From: Chenopodium formosanum
Taxonomy: Eukaryota; Streptophyta; Magnoliopsida; Caryophyllales; Amaranthaceae
Direction of reading: 5' to 3'
DNA: 64,000 nt
Assembly: GCA_024500155.1 (NCBI GenBank)
Contig: CM044858.1
Span: forward strand, 27,980,786 to 28,044,785
Positions 22,841 through 35,701 of this stretch are shown here, in pieces. Position 1 is the stretch's first letter, and every line of letters begins with the position of its first letter. The notes below the pieces were generated by a model. It did not search any database. It had not been told where the DNA came from and saw only the letters and a list, made by a program, of their open reading frames with translations. The position numbers and the translations under genes were made by a program.

Positions 22841-25007
22841 TGTAGACACCCATTTGTGTCTCACCAAAACCAAACCCAGTGATGAATACCTTTCACGTCA
22901 AACCATAATCGAATGAGGTGAAAGTTTGGAAAAGTCAAGTGTTGCGGTTAGTTTTTATTAAAATCCTTCTTTCTGTTTTCGAAAACCCACTCTATTTTAT
23001 AAAAACGTCCATTTCAGTTTATTTTGGTCCATAATAAGGGTCCAATAATGGTGTAGTTGGATGGGGCTTGAAAAGACCTTTTCAACGATATATTATAAGC
23101 CCAATTCTGATGAATAATGAGGAAGTTATGGCCAAAATACTAAACTGGGCCCAAACCGGATTTTACCTACGACCCAATGATCATGAGGAGGGTCCAAAGG
23201 TTTAATCATATTCCTAAAATAATTAGGATTGATTAGAATCTTCTATAAGTTTCTAAAATATCTTAATTATCCTTTTTTGAAAAGATAAGATCATGGAATT
23301 TGATTTGAATAAAACTTTCCTTTTTTAAAACTTTCCTAATTCTATTCGAATTTAAACATGTTCAAAGATAGTCAGATATTATTTTCGTGCCTCATATATT
23401 TTATCCAAATTTTATATGGTTGGATAGATCTTGAAATTATCTTTCCAATGATATATTATAATATTAATTCCGAGCTATAACGAAAAAGATATTAAAGAAA
23501 TACGAAACTCTATCCAAAACTGACACCCTTTCACTATTTCGGCCATATCTTTTTATCTAAAAAAGATTTTAATCTGATTCTAATTGCTTGAAAAGTAGAC
23601 TTCAAGAGCTTTCCAACAACATATTATATGACTTATTTGGACTTCTAGATCAAAAGATATGATAAAAACAAAATCCGCAAAAACTGTCTCTGTCGCCAAA
23701 CGACAGGTTTGTCGCCTCGCGACAAGATAAATTTCTGGTGACAGGTCTAGTTTTCTGGTGACAGCATGGAGTTTTATTCCTTATCAAATTCTATGATTTT
23801 CTAGGACTGTTTTCTTATAAATAGGGTCCTCAACCTCTGTTTTTAATCATCAATTCTCCCAATCAATTCTCCCAATCAATTCTCTCTATTCTCTCATTAA
23901 GAATTACTTAATTCTTTTCTTTTCTCTCTTTCTAAACCAACCTTTTACAAACACAATATTCCGCATTCACAAGACTTAGAATCACCTAGCCAAGTTCGAA
24001 GTTGCCTTCGTCCCAGACGTGCAAGGTTTAATATTTTCTGAGGGTTTGGTCCAAATCTAGTCAAAACTTTATTTAATTTGATTTTAATTTAATTATTTAA
24101 TTCTTTATTATTTTCATTGAAGTTTACTAACTTGTGTATTTTGTTATTAGAAAGAGGTACGAGGCTTCAAAGTATGTAATCTTATTACTCTCTTTCAATG
24201 TAGAAAGCATGTTTATTATTGTTTAATTCCTAGTATCATGTTAGGATGTATTATTTATTGCTTTCTAGAATCATGTTTAGGGTGCTTTTACTCTTTCTAA
24301 TATCATGTTAGTACCATGTTAGGTTTAAAGCTTTGATCTTTATTGTTTAGTGACATGCTAGGATTTGTTATTAATCTTTTTAGTATCATGCCTAGGATCT
24401 TGCTATTTTATTAAGCTTTATTATACCTTATCATGATTATCATTATATTATGATTGTTATTATCATGATTATATTTTGATTATGATTATTATTATGTTGC
24501 TTGATATTATTTATATTTTATTGTTATTGCTTGATCACGCCTTTTATGCTTGTTAAAGGGGAATTTGTACTTGAAATCACGCTTAATAAGATAATTAATA
24601 ATTTGGTTTAGGCTAATGTGATTTTAACTCAAGTGATCGCCAATAATAGTTTTATTTGTGTATTAATATTCAACCAACATAGATAAACAGGTTAGGGTTA
24701 ATATAATGTTTACTTGTTATTCGAAAAGCGCACATGAATACGAGCAGAACAAAGTAGAGGCCTATTTTATAGGGCGGGTCCTTTCTTTTGTAGATTGGAT
24801 TCGTACCCTCATCCCCAAACCCTATTTGGTTCAAGACCTTATGGAGTTAATGGTCCTTTTGGATTGTCTTTTGGGTTTACAAGTTCCTAAAACTTGTTGG
24901 CGACTCTTTTGCTCTCTTTTCTTTCCCTTTGGAACGCCACCATACTTAAGTGTATGATCACAGTGGGGTTCAAGTTTGGGGTCATAATGCTTGAAATATT
25001 CCCTACA
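22841..25007 (+). mobile_element. Solo LTR nested in the large element
   Basis: A 2167-base LTR of a related but diverged subfamily (tgtagacaccc...ccctaca), flanked by the 5-bp duplication atact at 22836-22840 and 25008-25012. It inserted 251 bases inside the host element's internal region and was reduced to one LTR by recombination. It carries its own TATAAATA (23816-23823) and GTCGCC module (23690-23764), and is longer than the host LTRs because of extra sequence around 23280-23690. Confidence 0.92.
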
Positions 25008-26418
25008 ATACTGCAAAATCTGGAAAATTTTAAGAACACAGATACCTGCCAAGGCATGTAGGAACTATCGTCTAGAAAACAGGGCTTGTCGCCTGTAAAG
25101 AGCTTTTGTCGCTTGGCGACAGGGGTTCTTTTGCGGCGACAGTCCCTGTAGTCTGGCACCAAGTTCTTCCAATACCGAGCCAGAACTCTGCCTTCTTGTT
25201 TTGACCATTTCTAGTATTGTTAGCTCGATTCTACTTCCTGATTGAGTTTTTCTCGCTTTTCTGAAACCCATATGTGTTCTACATATGGCCATAACCCTCT
25301 GGGGGTTCACGCTCCATCTACCCAATCGAACGCTCCTGGAAACGACGGGTACATCCGAGTTTGTGAATCCACCAAACCGTGGAAGCAAATTTTTAACTTG
25401 CAGGGTCCCATCCTTACGCGCCAACCCTTCCAAAGGTAAGGCTTCCGCGCGATGCATCCGGACTCATAACCATGTACCCTCTTTGACTAACCCATATCCT
25501 TGAACTTTAGAGAACTAGAGCCATGGTTAGGTTGCAAACTCATCGCATCATGTTGTGACTATTTGAACTACTTGCGCATTCTTTGCTTGCGCATACTCTA
25601 TATGCGCTAACCGTTTGTTTGACTTGTGTTTAAGTCTAAATAAACCGATTAATGACTAAAAAGGAATTTGTCTAAATTAATTAATTTAACCAATTAAAGA
25701 CTGATAAATTAATGGATCTGACTTAGTACGACTTTAGGCAAGTCCCCTTAGAGTGAAATTACTGGAAACAGTCCAGGTTAATGTTCCAGCAATGGCGCAA
25801 AAATTTGGGTTGTGGCGCCTCTGTTTACTGTCTGTCACCTGGCGACAACTCTGTCGTTTGGCGACAGGCTTTAAATAGTGGCGACAGTTTTGTTGTTCCG
25901 GCGACAGTCCAGATTCTCACTCGAGTCATCACGACGAGTTTAATTAAACAGTTTGCTGGTCAGTTTAATCAATTTATTACTGGTTTTAGCCATTTTAAAT
26001 TTTTAATTGAGTCTAAACACTTAGTCCCATGGTCATACACGAGAGTCAAAGCATGTCACTTGCACTCACTTGTAAAACACTCTTAACATGTTTGTCACAC
26101 CATGACCACGTCTAGAGAGCCTTGAATGCGTGTTTTTCCGTCATTTTTTATGGGGAGTAAGTCGGATATTAATCCTCCAATTAAACAACTTTTTTGAACC
26201 CATTCCCAAAAATATGCACCCTATTTTTGCTTTTTTGCTTTCTTTTTTCTTTTAAACCATAAAATCAAAGTCAACTTGAGTCAAGTCATTAAAACGAATA
26301 TGGTTTAATTTACAGCACGTGGTCAAGAAAGGAAGGGCGTCTAATCAAGGACAACACTTTCGTTCAAGTTTTACTTTTTGATAAGCCAATTGGTAGGAAA
26401 AGGAAAGCTAAGAAGATA
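25008..26418 (+). other. Untranslated leader of the large element before gag
   Basis: No retroviral domain is encoded here. Two GTCGCC hairpin modules lie at 25087-25145 and 25831-25912. Short frames on both strands (such as 25065-25457 minus) match nothing known. The gag start codon at 26419 follows an AG-rich stretch. Confidence 0.6.
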
Positions 26419-27480
26419 ATGGCAAGTCAAGAAGAACTCAACGAAGTTAACGGACAAGTGGCTACTATGGCTGAAATGTTGAAGAACCTAACTCTTCAAA
26501 TTAATTACCCTGCAAGACAACAACAAATGGAGCTCATCCAGGAGAGTTTGAGCAAACTATCTAATGACTATAGATTCCAGGGCATTAGCTCGCAAGGGGT
26601 CTCGGTGGATAAGGATCTTCTTCCGCAGAAGTTCAATGCCAACGACATCCCAAAATTCAAGCCTATGGACAACCCTTATTTTCATTTAAAAGCATTTGAA
26701 ACTGTAATGAATATTAAGGGAATAGATAAGAAAGCTTTTCATTCTGTGTTTTCTTTATCTCTAGAAACTGTGTGTCAACAGTGGCACTTTTCTCTTGATA
26801 AAGAGAAAACCTCTAGTTGGGAGTTTATGAGGAACTTTACTCCTATTAGTATGAGTTATGACACCGCGTTTGATCGCCTACACGCAAAAGGTCTTATAAC
26901 TCCTATTGGACCGTTTGGGGACCCACCTGTCGAAAAGAGAACGGCTAGCTAGAACCCCAATGCACACTGCAAGTATCATCAAGGTAGGGGCCATCTCACG
27001 GAAAATTGTTGGAAGCTAAAGGAAGCTATCCAAGATCTAATTGATAATAATAAACTTCCATTGCCCCCTGCAAGCAAGAAGCTAAGTATTAATAGTGCAC
27101 CACTGTCGGATTCCTTAGCCATTCTGATGAGGAAAATCAAGTTGACCCCTCAAATCTTATTAAACCCATCGAGGAGGAAGAGGAAGTCTTCGAAGACGCT
27201 AAAGATCACTTTCCTTGTGGGCAAGAACCCGCAACTTAACAAGAAGTGGGCATTCTTATTGAGGTCATCTTGCAAGCAAGCGATTTGTTACGTGAGGCCA
27301 TGGAAGTGGTAAAACAGAAAAAGCAAAAGAAGCTACTCAAGAATAGGCCTCCACCTAAGGAGAAGAAACCATTCTCTCTCCAAGTAATAGACACACCTAA
27401 AAGGAGTAATAGGCCGTACACTCCAATTGGGACAACTTATGCAAACATGTTCAAAATGCTCTCCGAGAATGGTAAAATTT
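26419..27480 (+). pseudogene. gag of the large Tat element, broken
   Basis: The frame starts MASQEELNEVNGQVATMAEM and runs 177 residues to a stop at 26950. The capsid-like block with HLKAFETVMNIKG and LSLETVCQQWHFSL is present, but capsid sequence is missing after FMRNF, where it jumps to a knuckle-flanking segment. In the same frame after the stop, CKYHQGRGHLTENC (from about 26963) is a CX2HX4HX4C zinc knuckle. A similar knuckle region recurs at 27530-27620, so this part appears duplicated. The capsid assembles the particle and the knuckle binds RNA; this copy cannot give a full Gag. Confidence 0.8.
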
Positions 27481-29049
27481 AACCTCTCGAACCGAGACCA
27501 TTTGAGTCACTTAAAAGGACAGATAGATATTATTGTCCATATCATCAATCGGGAGGACACACAATAGAAACTGTTTCAAATTCAAAGAAATGGTTCAACG
27601 ATTGATTGATAGCAAGAAACTAATTCAAATCCCACATCAACAGGATGCTACCATTTATGGGGTTTGGGATAGTGATGACGAAGATTTCTACCTTAAAGAT
27701 GTCGAAGAAACTCCACTTTCGACTATATATCCAGTAGGTGACATTTGGGACGAAGAGGATTCACCTATTGATGTCCTCACGAGGTCCGGGAGAATGCAAC
27801 CTCCCATTACAACACAACCTATCTCTACTATTCAACAAGTTCCCATATCAATCATAGAGGACAACGATGTTGTCAAACGGTTAAAGAAGACTAAGGTCGA
27901 GATGAATGTATGGAAACTTCTAGCTACATCCCGAGAACATAGAGTTGCAGTCATGGATGCTCTAGCTAAAGTAGGACTAGATTCGGACACCACTCTTGAG
28001 GGGTTGGCTAACTTCCTCACGAGTGATCTCCCAAGTCCCATCAATTTGATCACCTTTTCCGACAAGGATCTACCACCGGAAGGTGACAAGCATAATAAAG
28101 CTCTTAACCTCACAGTAATCTGCAAGAGAATGAACGTCCCTATGACTCTTGTAAATAATGGACCGACAATTAATGTTTGCCCACTTAGAACTGCGAGGAT
28201 GTTAGAATAAGAGATGAGGATTTATCCCCATCAACACAAGGAACAAGAGCCTACGATAACTCATGTCGCCAAGCACTGGGCACAATTACTATGAATATAA
28301 CGGCGGGAGCAATCGAACATACTACTACATTCCAAGTGGTAGACATTAAGGCTTCGTTCAATCTACTATTGGGACGCCCTTGGCTTCATGACCTAAAGGT
28401 TGTCCCTTCATCTCTTCATCAACAAGAAAAAGCCATAGTTGGAGGAATACCGATTACTATCGATGCTTCACCTATGAGAATCAAAACAATAGAAAATCCA
28501 CTAATCAATGTGGAGCATGATGAGAACGATAAAGATTTGTGGGGCTTTAATGAAGAGGTTTCCTTGATACATGAAGATGAAAGGATCCCTCTTCGCTACG
28601 ACCTCCACTTAAACATGGTAACTAACGCTATCTTGAGAAAACAAGGGCACTTTCCTAGAATGACTCTAGGAAAGAAGAAAAAGATAGCAAAACAAATGGG
28701 ACTACTTGGCCTCCCTAAGTTAGATACTTTCGGACTTGGTTTTGAACCAACTCTCGAAGACCTAAAGCGAACCCGGGAAAAATCAAAGGCACGTAGGGAC
28801 GCTCGTACGCAAAAGAAAGTAATTCCAATGGATCAATACCCTCTTACCTTAAATGGACAGTTCATAAGAGAAGGAGAAGATTATCCATGCTATGAATTTC
28901 CAGAACCTTTCGTTGTAAATGGCATAAGACAACCTGGGTTCGAGATATTTCTGGATTGTTACTTTCTAGATGAGATCCCAACTCCTAGCTATAAGGAGAA
29001 AGCGCCCCCATGCTTTGACTTTAATGTTATGGGACTCCTCTTTAGGTAA
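27481..29049 (+). pseudogene. Second zinc knuckle and aspartic protease region of pol
   Basis: CPYHQSGGHTIE at about 27537, with the expected Cys in the next frame, is a second CX2HX4HX4C knuckle broken by a frameshift. A linker follows, and then NNGPTINVCPLRTA (about 28155-28196), the protease active-site block in which the family has D(S/N)G; here the Asp is Asn. FQVVDIKASFNLLLGRPWLHDLK at 28334-28400 is the flap/LLGRPW end of the protease. The protease would cut Gag-Pol; loss of the Asp and the stop at 28208 argue it is dead. The frame goes on to 29049 with a Tat-type spacer (PMDQYPLTLNGQFIREGEDY). Confidence 0.8.
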
Positions 29050-29640
29050 GAAAAGAATGAGCTAAGATATGTAGAAGATAACTCTTCACTCATTCAAACG
29101 GTCCTACAAAGTGAGAACTTTGATTCTTCGAAGCTCATCACTCCAGCTAAAAATTTAGTGCGAGGATGGCGCAAGACAGTAAAGGTGACTACTACAAATG
29201 GAAAAAAGATCTCTAGGACAAGGGCCAATGTTTGAAGAATCGTCTGAGTCAGAGTCCGAGTCAGAGTCTTCCCCTATCAAGTCCTCTAAATCTTTAGTTG
29301 TAGCACCTCCCTCTAGTTCTTCTATTTCTGTATCTATTCCTAGGCTAGTTAGCAATCAAGTCCCAACGGACATTTCTTTGTTTGATGTAATGATTTCAGA
29401 GTTCAATACTATGTCTTCTTCCCCGTACTCTTCGTGTTTCTCTTTAACTCAAGATGACGAGCATTAGTTAACTAATGATGAAAATGACAAAGAAATTTTA
29501 AAGCAATGGAAACACTTGAAAACAAGACACCAATAATTGAGGACACTGAAACGGTTGACATCTCAAAAGATCCAACCACTAAAAGAGAAGTTAAAATTGG
29601 ACTCACGCTTAACAAAGGCGAAAGAACCGATTTAATTGAT
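29050..29640 (+). other. Spacer between protease and RT in the large element
   Basis: A serine/glutamate-rich stretch (29230-29290, repeated TCAGAGTC-type triplets) and a short frame end at 29467. It is poorly conserved linker in this lineage and no domain is recognised. Confidence 0.5.
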
Positions 29641-30735
29641 CTATTTTAAGAATTTATTGATGTATTTGCTTGCTCATACAAAGATATGCCAGGCATTAAT
29701 AGAGAAATATAGCTCGACACACTATACCACTAATCTCAGGAATGAAACCTGTAAAACAAAATTTACGTCGAATGAAACCCGACGTAGCTCTTAAAATAAA
29801 AGAAGAAGTACAAAAACAAATAAATGCAGGTTTTATCAGGGTATCCAAATACCCCGAATGGGTCGCAAATGTGGTCCTAGTTCCGAAAAAGGATGGTAGG
29901 GTTCGAATGTGTGTCGACTATCGAGATCTAAATAAGGCAAGTCCAAAGGACGACTTCCCTTTACCACACATCGATATTTTGGTAGATAATACAGCGAATC
30001 ACGCACTTCTCTCATTTATGGATGGATACGCAGGGTACAACCAGATTCTCATGGCCGAAGAAGACATGGAGAAGACAACATTCATAATACCTAGGGGTAC
30101 TTACTATTACACGGTAATTCCATTCGGGTTAAAAAACACGGGTGCTACTTACCAACGAGCAGCGACTGCCCTACTCCATGACATGATGCACAAAGAAGTT
30201 GAATTATATGTGGACGACATGATTGTGAAATCCAAAGACCATCCAGGACTTCAATTGGCCTTAAGAAAATTCTTCAAGAGGTTAAGAAAATACAACATGA
30301 GGTTGAATCCATCCAAATGTGCTTTTTGAGTAACCTCAGGAAAACTCTTGGGATATGTCATAAGCTCTATAGGAATAGACATAGACCCAACCAAGATCAA
30401 AGCAATCATGTCAATGCCACCGCCCAAAACCGAGAAGCAAATTCGATGATTTATTGGCCGGTTGCAATATATAAGTAGGTTCATATCCAAGCTAACAACG
30501 ATATGTGAACCAATATTCAAGAAGCTTAAGAAGAATGTGCCGATAATATGGGACGACGAGTGTCAAAAAGCCTTTGAGAAGATCAAATCCTATCGTCAAT
30601 CCTCCCGTATTAGCCCCAGCACTTCCAGGAATCCCTCTAAGATTGTACTTAACAGTCACCAAAGAAACAATGGGGGCTACGCTCGCATAAGAAGTAGAAG
30701 GAAAAGAAAACGCCATCTATTATCTAAGCCAAAAG
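29641..30735 (+). pseudogene. Reverse transcriptase of the large Tat element, broken
   Basis: The main frame (29742-30329) carries GFIRVSKYPEWVANVVLVPKK, RMCVDYRDLNKASPKD, DGYAGYNQI and the catalytic YVDDM box at about 30207. The catalytic Asp residues are kept. A TGA replaces Gly after SKCAF (30327-30329), and another TGA replaces Gly before FIGRLQYISRF at about 30447. The frame then shifts before the RNase H. The enzyme copies element RNA into DNA; this copy would need at least two stops suppressed. Confidence 0.88.
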
Positions 30736-31824
30736 ATGCTCGAATATGAAACACTCTATACACCACTTGAGAAATTGTGCCTCGCATTAGTGTGGGCCAC
30801 AACCAAGTTAAGACACTACATGCTTGTCCACACAGTTTTTGTAGTGTCTCGATCAGATCCTCTCAAATATTTATTCGAGAACTCTACGCTTAATGGACGC
30901 ATTTCGAGGTGGATAGTTAATCTAGCTCAATTTGATATAAGATTCATGCTTAAAAAGGCTATTAAAGGATCTGTGGTCTCGAACTTCTTAGTGGACTTTC
31001 CAATAGAAGATTCGACACCAATACATGACAATGAATTTCCAGATGAAGACTTGATGGTCACGGAAGATGATAATTGGACTCTATACTTTGATGGAGCCTC
31101 AAACCAAAAGGGATGTGGCGTAGGGGTCCTATTAGTATCTCCTAAAGAGGAACATGTTCCAATTTCAATAAAGCTAGACTTCGACGTTACCAACAACGCT
31201 GCAGAATATGAAGCATGCGTGGTAGGCCTCGAAACAGCTTTAGCATTAGGTGTAAACAAACTTCGAATATTCGGAGATTCCTCTTTGATCATCAACCAAA
31301 TCTCTAAAAGATGGAAGGTTAGGAGCGAAAGCTTAGCTCCTTACCAAACCTACTTGGAAACTCTCATTGACCTATGGGAAAAGGTAGAGTACACCTATCT
31401 ACCTCGAGAAGAAAACCAATTTGTCGATGCATTGGCAAGACTAGCCTCAATGGTTAGAATTTCTAAGGAAATAAAGCAAATGCCTCTAACTATAGAGAAA
31501 AGATATAAACCAGCATATATTCAAGCTATAGAGGATGATGAAACAGTCCAAGAAGAAGAAGAAGAAGAAGAAGAAGAACCATGGTATACTGATATACTCA
31601 ACTATGTCACCAAAGGAGAATACCCTCCTCATGTTGACAAAAGAGCAAAACGAGCTTTAAGAATTTTGGCTTCCCAATACGTGCTCATAGGAGATGAGTT
31701 ACACAAACGGGTACCTAAAGGGCGAGCTCTTTTATGTGTAGGCAAAAAGGACGCTCAAAGGGCTATGAGAATAGTCCACGAAGGAATATGTGGAACACAT
31801 GTTAACGGCAAAATGCTAGTCTAA
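30736..31824 (+). pseudogene. RNase H and second (archaeal-like) RNase H of the large element
   Basis: An open frame of 362 residues. It starts in the first RNase H (ETLYTPLEKLCLALVWATTKLRHY). From about residue 114 is a second RNase H with YFDGASNQKGCGVG, NNAAEYEAC and GDSSLIINQ, giving the Asp, Glu and Asp of an active site. A run of nine Glu lies near residue 275. The end (HEGICGTH) begins the HHCC zinc finger of integrase, cut by a stop. Duplicate RNase H is the hallmark of Tat elements. This block is the best preserved part of pol. Confidence 0.9.
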
Positions 31825-32815
31825 ATGATAATGCGGGAAGGATACTATTGGACTACCATGAATAGGGATTGTCATCAATATGTAAAAAGATGCCCTAAAT
31901 GCTAGATTTATGCAAATTTGCAACATATTCCTCCATCCCTCCTTTACACATACACATCACCATGGCCATTCTCAACATGGGGAATTGACATAATTGGAAA
32001 AATCACACCTCCTGGACAGGAGGTCACGAATACATCCTAGTTGCAATTGATTACTTCACAAAGTGGGTTGAAACACAATCATATGCTAAACTCACTGCAA
32101 AACATGTAGCACTCTTTATCGAAAGGAACATAATTTGTCGATATGGAGTCCCACATGAGATGATAAGTGACAATGGAACTCACTTTCAAGCCGAATGCGA
32201 AGAAATGCTACATAAGTATGGTATTCAACATCACCATTCTTCCCCTTTTAGGCCTCAAGCAAATGGAGCAGTTGAGGCAGCCAATAAAAATTTAAAGACT
32301 ATCATCGAGAAAATGACTAAAATTACAAGGATTGGCCTGACAAACTCCATTTTTCACTTTGGGGTTATCGCACGTCAATTCGGACATCAACAGGAAATAC
32401 GCCATTCGCCCTAGTCTACGGAATGGATGCCGTACAACCTGTGGAACTAGAAATACCTTCTCTACGCATTGCGTTAGAGAGTAAACTCGATGAAGTCGAA
32501 TGGACTAGAGCACGGTATGAAGAGCTAATTCTACTTGACGAAAAGCGACTAGAGGCTCTACATCATACCCAATGCTACCAAACTCGTATGGCTAGACACC
32601 TCAACAAAAAGGTCAAGACTAGAAATATCAAGATTGGAGACTTGGTACTAAAAGCATTAAGGAAAAATGTTTTGGATCCAAGAGGCAAATTTAGACCCAA
32701 TTGGTCCGGACCATACATTGTCAAAACAATCTTATCAGGAGGCGCGGCTAAATTAACTGACATGGATGGCAATGAATTTTCAAACATGACAAACCTTGAC
32801 TAACTTAAGAAGTAC
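31825..32815 (+). pseudogene. Integrase of the large Tat element, broken
   Basis: YWTTMNRDCHQYVKRCPKC completes the HHCC finger, followed at once by a stop. The DDE core shows AIDYFTKWVE, ISDNGTHF and RPQANGAVEAANK, so the three acidic residues are present, but frameshifts occur near 32025 and 32335. The C-terminal segment (32423-32803) has GKFRPNWSGPYIVK, typical of gypsy integrases, and ends near LKKYYP. It joins element DNA to the host; this copy is inactive as it stands. Confidence 0.88.
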
Positions 32816-32972
32816 TACCCATAGTTACTTGAGTAAGGACACTCAAGAGAGCTACGTTTGGCCTAATTCCTTAAGAATGGATACGTAGACAACTCTTTAA
32901 AGGGTGCGGCCACTTTAATTATCAAAAATCTCGCGTCCCAGCATCAAAAAGGCAGAAGCGCAACAAAACAAG

Positions 32973-33052
32973 TCTGTCGCCGTAAAACAGACCCTATCGC
33001 CAGACGACAGGTTTGTCGCCAGGCGACAGGCGAAAAGCACCGGCGATAGACC
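32973..33052 (+). repeat. GTCGCC hairpin module after integrase
   Basis: ctgtcgcc, cgacagg and tgtcgccaggcgaca units are packed in 80 bases, like those in the LTRs. The module sits between the end of pol and the 3' end of the first antisense gene. Confidence 0.8.
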
Positions 33053-33331
33053 CGAAAAGTGCAGTGCTAGTTTTCTGCAAGCATCTGGGCAAGTTTGGTG
33101 CATTCTGGAAATTTTTCAACTTCTGTACTCGAAGAAATTTTTCGGAAAAAATATTTTAAGTTGTTTTCATTTCTTTAAATAAACAAAATGTAAAGATAAT
33201 TTAATTGAAAAGCTGAAATTGCATTAATAAAATAAAAATTACATTATTGATGGAATTTAAATAAAGCTTAAAGAAATTAAAATTAACTTAACAACTTCAA
33301 TTGTCTAATAAATCATAAGAAAAGTAATGCT

Positions 33332-34844
33332 CTAGTCTTTCTTTTCTTTCTTGATTCTTTTCCAATTCTTGTCTGAGTCTTCCTCCTCATCCATCACTTT
33401 TGCTAAGAGACATCCATTAGAAGATCTACACTCTATTTTAGTATGGATGGTCTCTCCCTCGGCTAGAACTCCATGCTTCTTCTCTACCCAAATTTTCTTT
33501 TCTATAGAGTCAACTTTTCTTTTTCCTTTGTCCTTATTAGAACTCTTCTTCTTAGGCATCACAGGAGTCTTAAACTCAATCTTTTCACCTAGGCGTTCCT
33601 TAGCAGGAATTTTCTTGTCTCCAAGGCGAGTCTTCACAATGTCTTCTCTACTTTGATTTGCTCCTTTTGAGATCTCCCATTTAACCATTGCTTCACATTA
33701 TTGGACAAAGAAGGAGGAACCTTTTGGGTAATCACCTCCCATAAAGGTCTAGCACACCAATACTTGTCAAAGCGTTCAACTTCTTGTGAAACGGGAAATT
33801 CATAAGGACAACGAAGATCTCCTGTAGGAATGGTTTGTGCAATCCCATATTGTCTCTTTACTCTATAGGGATAATAAAAGGTCAATTTTGACAAGCTAGG
33901 AAGACGGCAAAAGGGTTGAGTATTACAACCAATCATCTTTTCAAGCTTCCACTAACGAACAACCCACTTAATGGAGTAGTCACAAGAGGCAAATACTTTG
34001 CCCCACTCACAGTGACCCATCTTCAAAGAGAATCGTTTCTTTCGCCGAACAAAACAATTGGGAGTATACTTGTTAATGTTATCATGAGGACTAATAAATT
34101 CTAGTCTCTCCATGAGCCATATTTGTAAAAATTCAATGCACATAATTAGTATTGCTATACAAAAATAATTTTTTAATTTCTGTAATTAAGAATATTATTA
34201 TTCTACCTGTAATAAAATTGGAGAGCCTCGAAGAGGTGCTTTTGGATTCCTTTTTAATTCATCAAGACTAAGCATAGTCTCTCCAACAATTAATGGCATT
34301 GGATTTCTCCCTGATTCAATTTGTTCTAATATAGAAATCATAATCTCTTGGCCCTCATTATTTTTACCACTAGTAAGAAGATATTGGCTAAGCATGCAAA
34401 GAAGAAAGCTCTTCTCCTATAAACATGAAAAGATTCGGAGCGTGGTCTATCAAAGTAAAAACGTGCAAATTCTTTTAAATCAACATTATTACCATGCACT
34501 ATGTTTTTTAGATCTTTACCCCTAAGATTAAGAAAACGCTCATAATCTTTGTAATAATACTCACTCAACCTAGGCATTACCGCAAGATTTAAGGAAGGGA
34601 AACCTAAAATAGCACCAAATTCTTCCGGTAAAGGGCATATTTCATCATAGCCTAATCTAAAACAGTGATTATTAGAATCCCAGTATTCTAAGGCGGTATG
34701 AATAAAATCTATGTCAAGATCTACCCCCTTTATGCCATAAATACCCCCCATATGGAAAAATTCAAGTTCTTTTCTCTCTTTGGCAGTTAAAGAACGACAC
34801 CACTCACGTGTGAAATCACAAAAGCTTTTTTTCGCTAAAGACAT
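33332..34844 (-). pseudogene. Antisense gene after pol: DUF7745-like, broken
   Basis: On the strand opposite to pol. Exon 1 (34844 to 34207) starts MSLAKKSFCDFTREWCRSL and carries a block like plant DUF7745 proteins: ALEYWDSNNHCFRL, then PLPEEFGAILGFPSLN, and later MPLIVGETMLSLDELKRNP. A one-base frameshift near 34380 splits it. A splice donor follows (cag|gtagaa). A downstream exon region (34143 to 33332) reads LQIWLMERLEFISP and continues through an in-frame TAG at about 33950 to a lysine-rich end. Proteins of this type are common in plant genomes and often lie in transposons; their biochemical role is unknown. A GTCGCC module (34913-34941) lies just upstream of its start. The DUF name is from memory and medium-sure. 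Confidence 0.6.
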
Positions 34845-35277
34845 GATTAATTGTTAATTTAACTAATTTTTAATCTGTTCGAATTATACAGAAATCGTCA
34901 GATTAAAACGTGTGGCGACAAAGCGATCCAGCCAGCGACAGCCACGCGCCATTGAACCGCGTATTTTTTCTGACTCCGATTCGACTTTGATTTTGCATAT
35001 TACACCCCGTTATTCAATACCCCTATTTTTTTTTTCTTTTTTCCTTCGATTAAATTAAGTTTAGGCTTATATTAGTCAAAATTACTTTATTTTTCATTTT
35101 TTCTTTTAGGGAGAAAGTCAGATACCCTCCATTGATAATAAAAATGACAAAAAATTTTGTGCAAAAATTAAGTCACAATTTTTTCGCACACACTCACATG
35201 CACATAAAATGAAAAATAAAAATGCAAAAATAAAACAGGCTTAATATAAAGTTTGCATATATACAATGTGTCTAATA

Positions 35278-35476
35278 CTACCTCCGTTTCTTTTTAGTTG
35301 ACACGTATTCCTTTTTAGGAAGTTTCGTTTTAGTTGACACGTTTCCTTTTTGGGTAAATTTTTTACCTTGCATTTACAAGCTACCCCACTTGCTTTTTCA
35401 TTCTCTATCACTCTTTCTCCTCTCCTTAATATATGTTCCTAAATCAAACGCGTCAACTAAATAGAAATGGAGGAAG
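35278..35476. mobile_element. Stowaway MITE nested in the retrotransposon
   Basis: Ends ctacctccgtttc and the inverse of cttcctccatttc, followed by ttagttgac on both sides, with TA target dinucleotides at 35276-35277 and 35477-35478. It is 199 bases, lies between the two antisense genes and has no coding capacity. Confidence 0.8.
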
Positions 35477-35701
35477 TATATATGAGTCATATAATAGACA
35501 AAGTCCTACAAAGTCAAATAAAAATGAATACATGTACAACTATGGTGCGGGAAGCCGCAAATGATAAGGTACACCCATCGCATCGAAAAATGTAGTCGTA
35601 CGGGGAGTATGCCCCTCACCATATCCTGACCCGTCAGTCACTGGAAACCTCAGCTCAGGGCCAGTCCAATCCGGCTCACCCTGATAGTCAATCGACAATG
35701 G

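Noticed and set aside
25065..25457. 130-codon minus-strand frame in the retrotransposon leader
   Set aside because: It overlaps a GTCGCC module and shows no domain. The antisense genes with real introns lie elsewhere.
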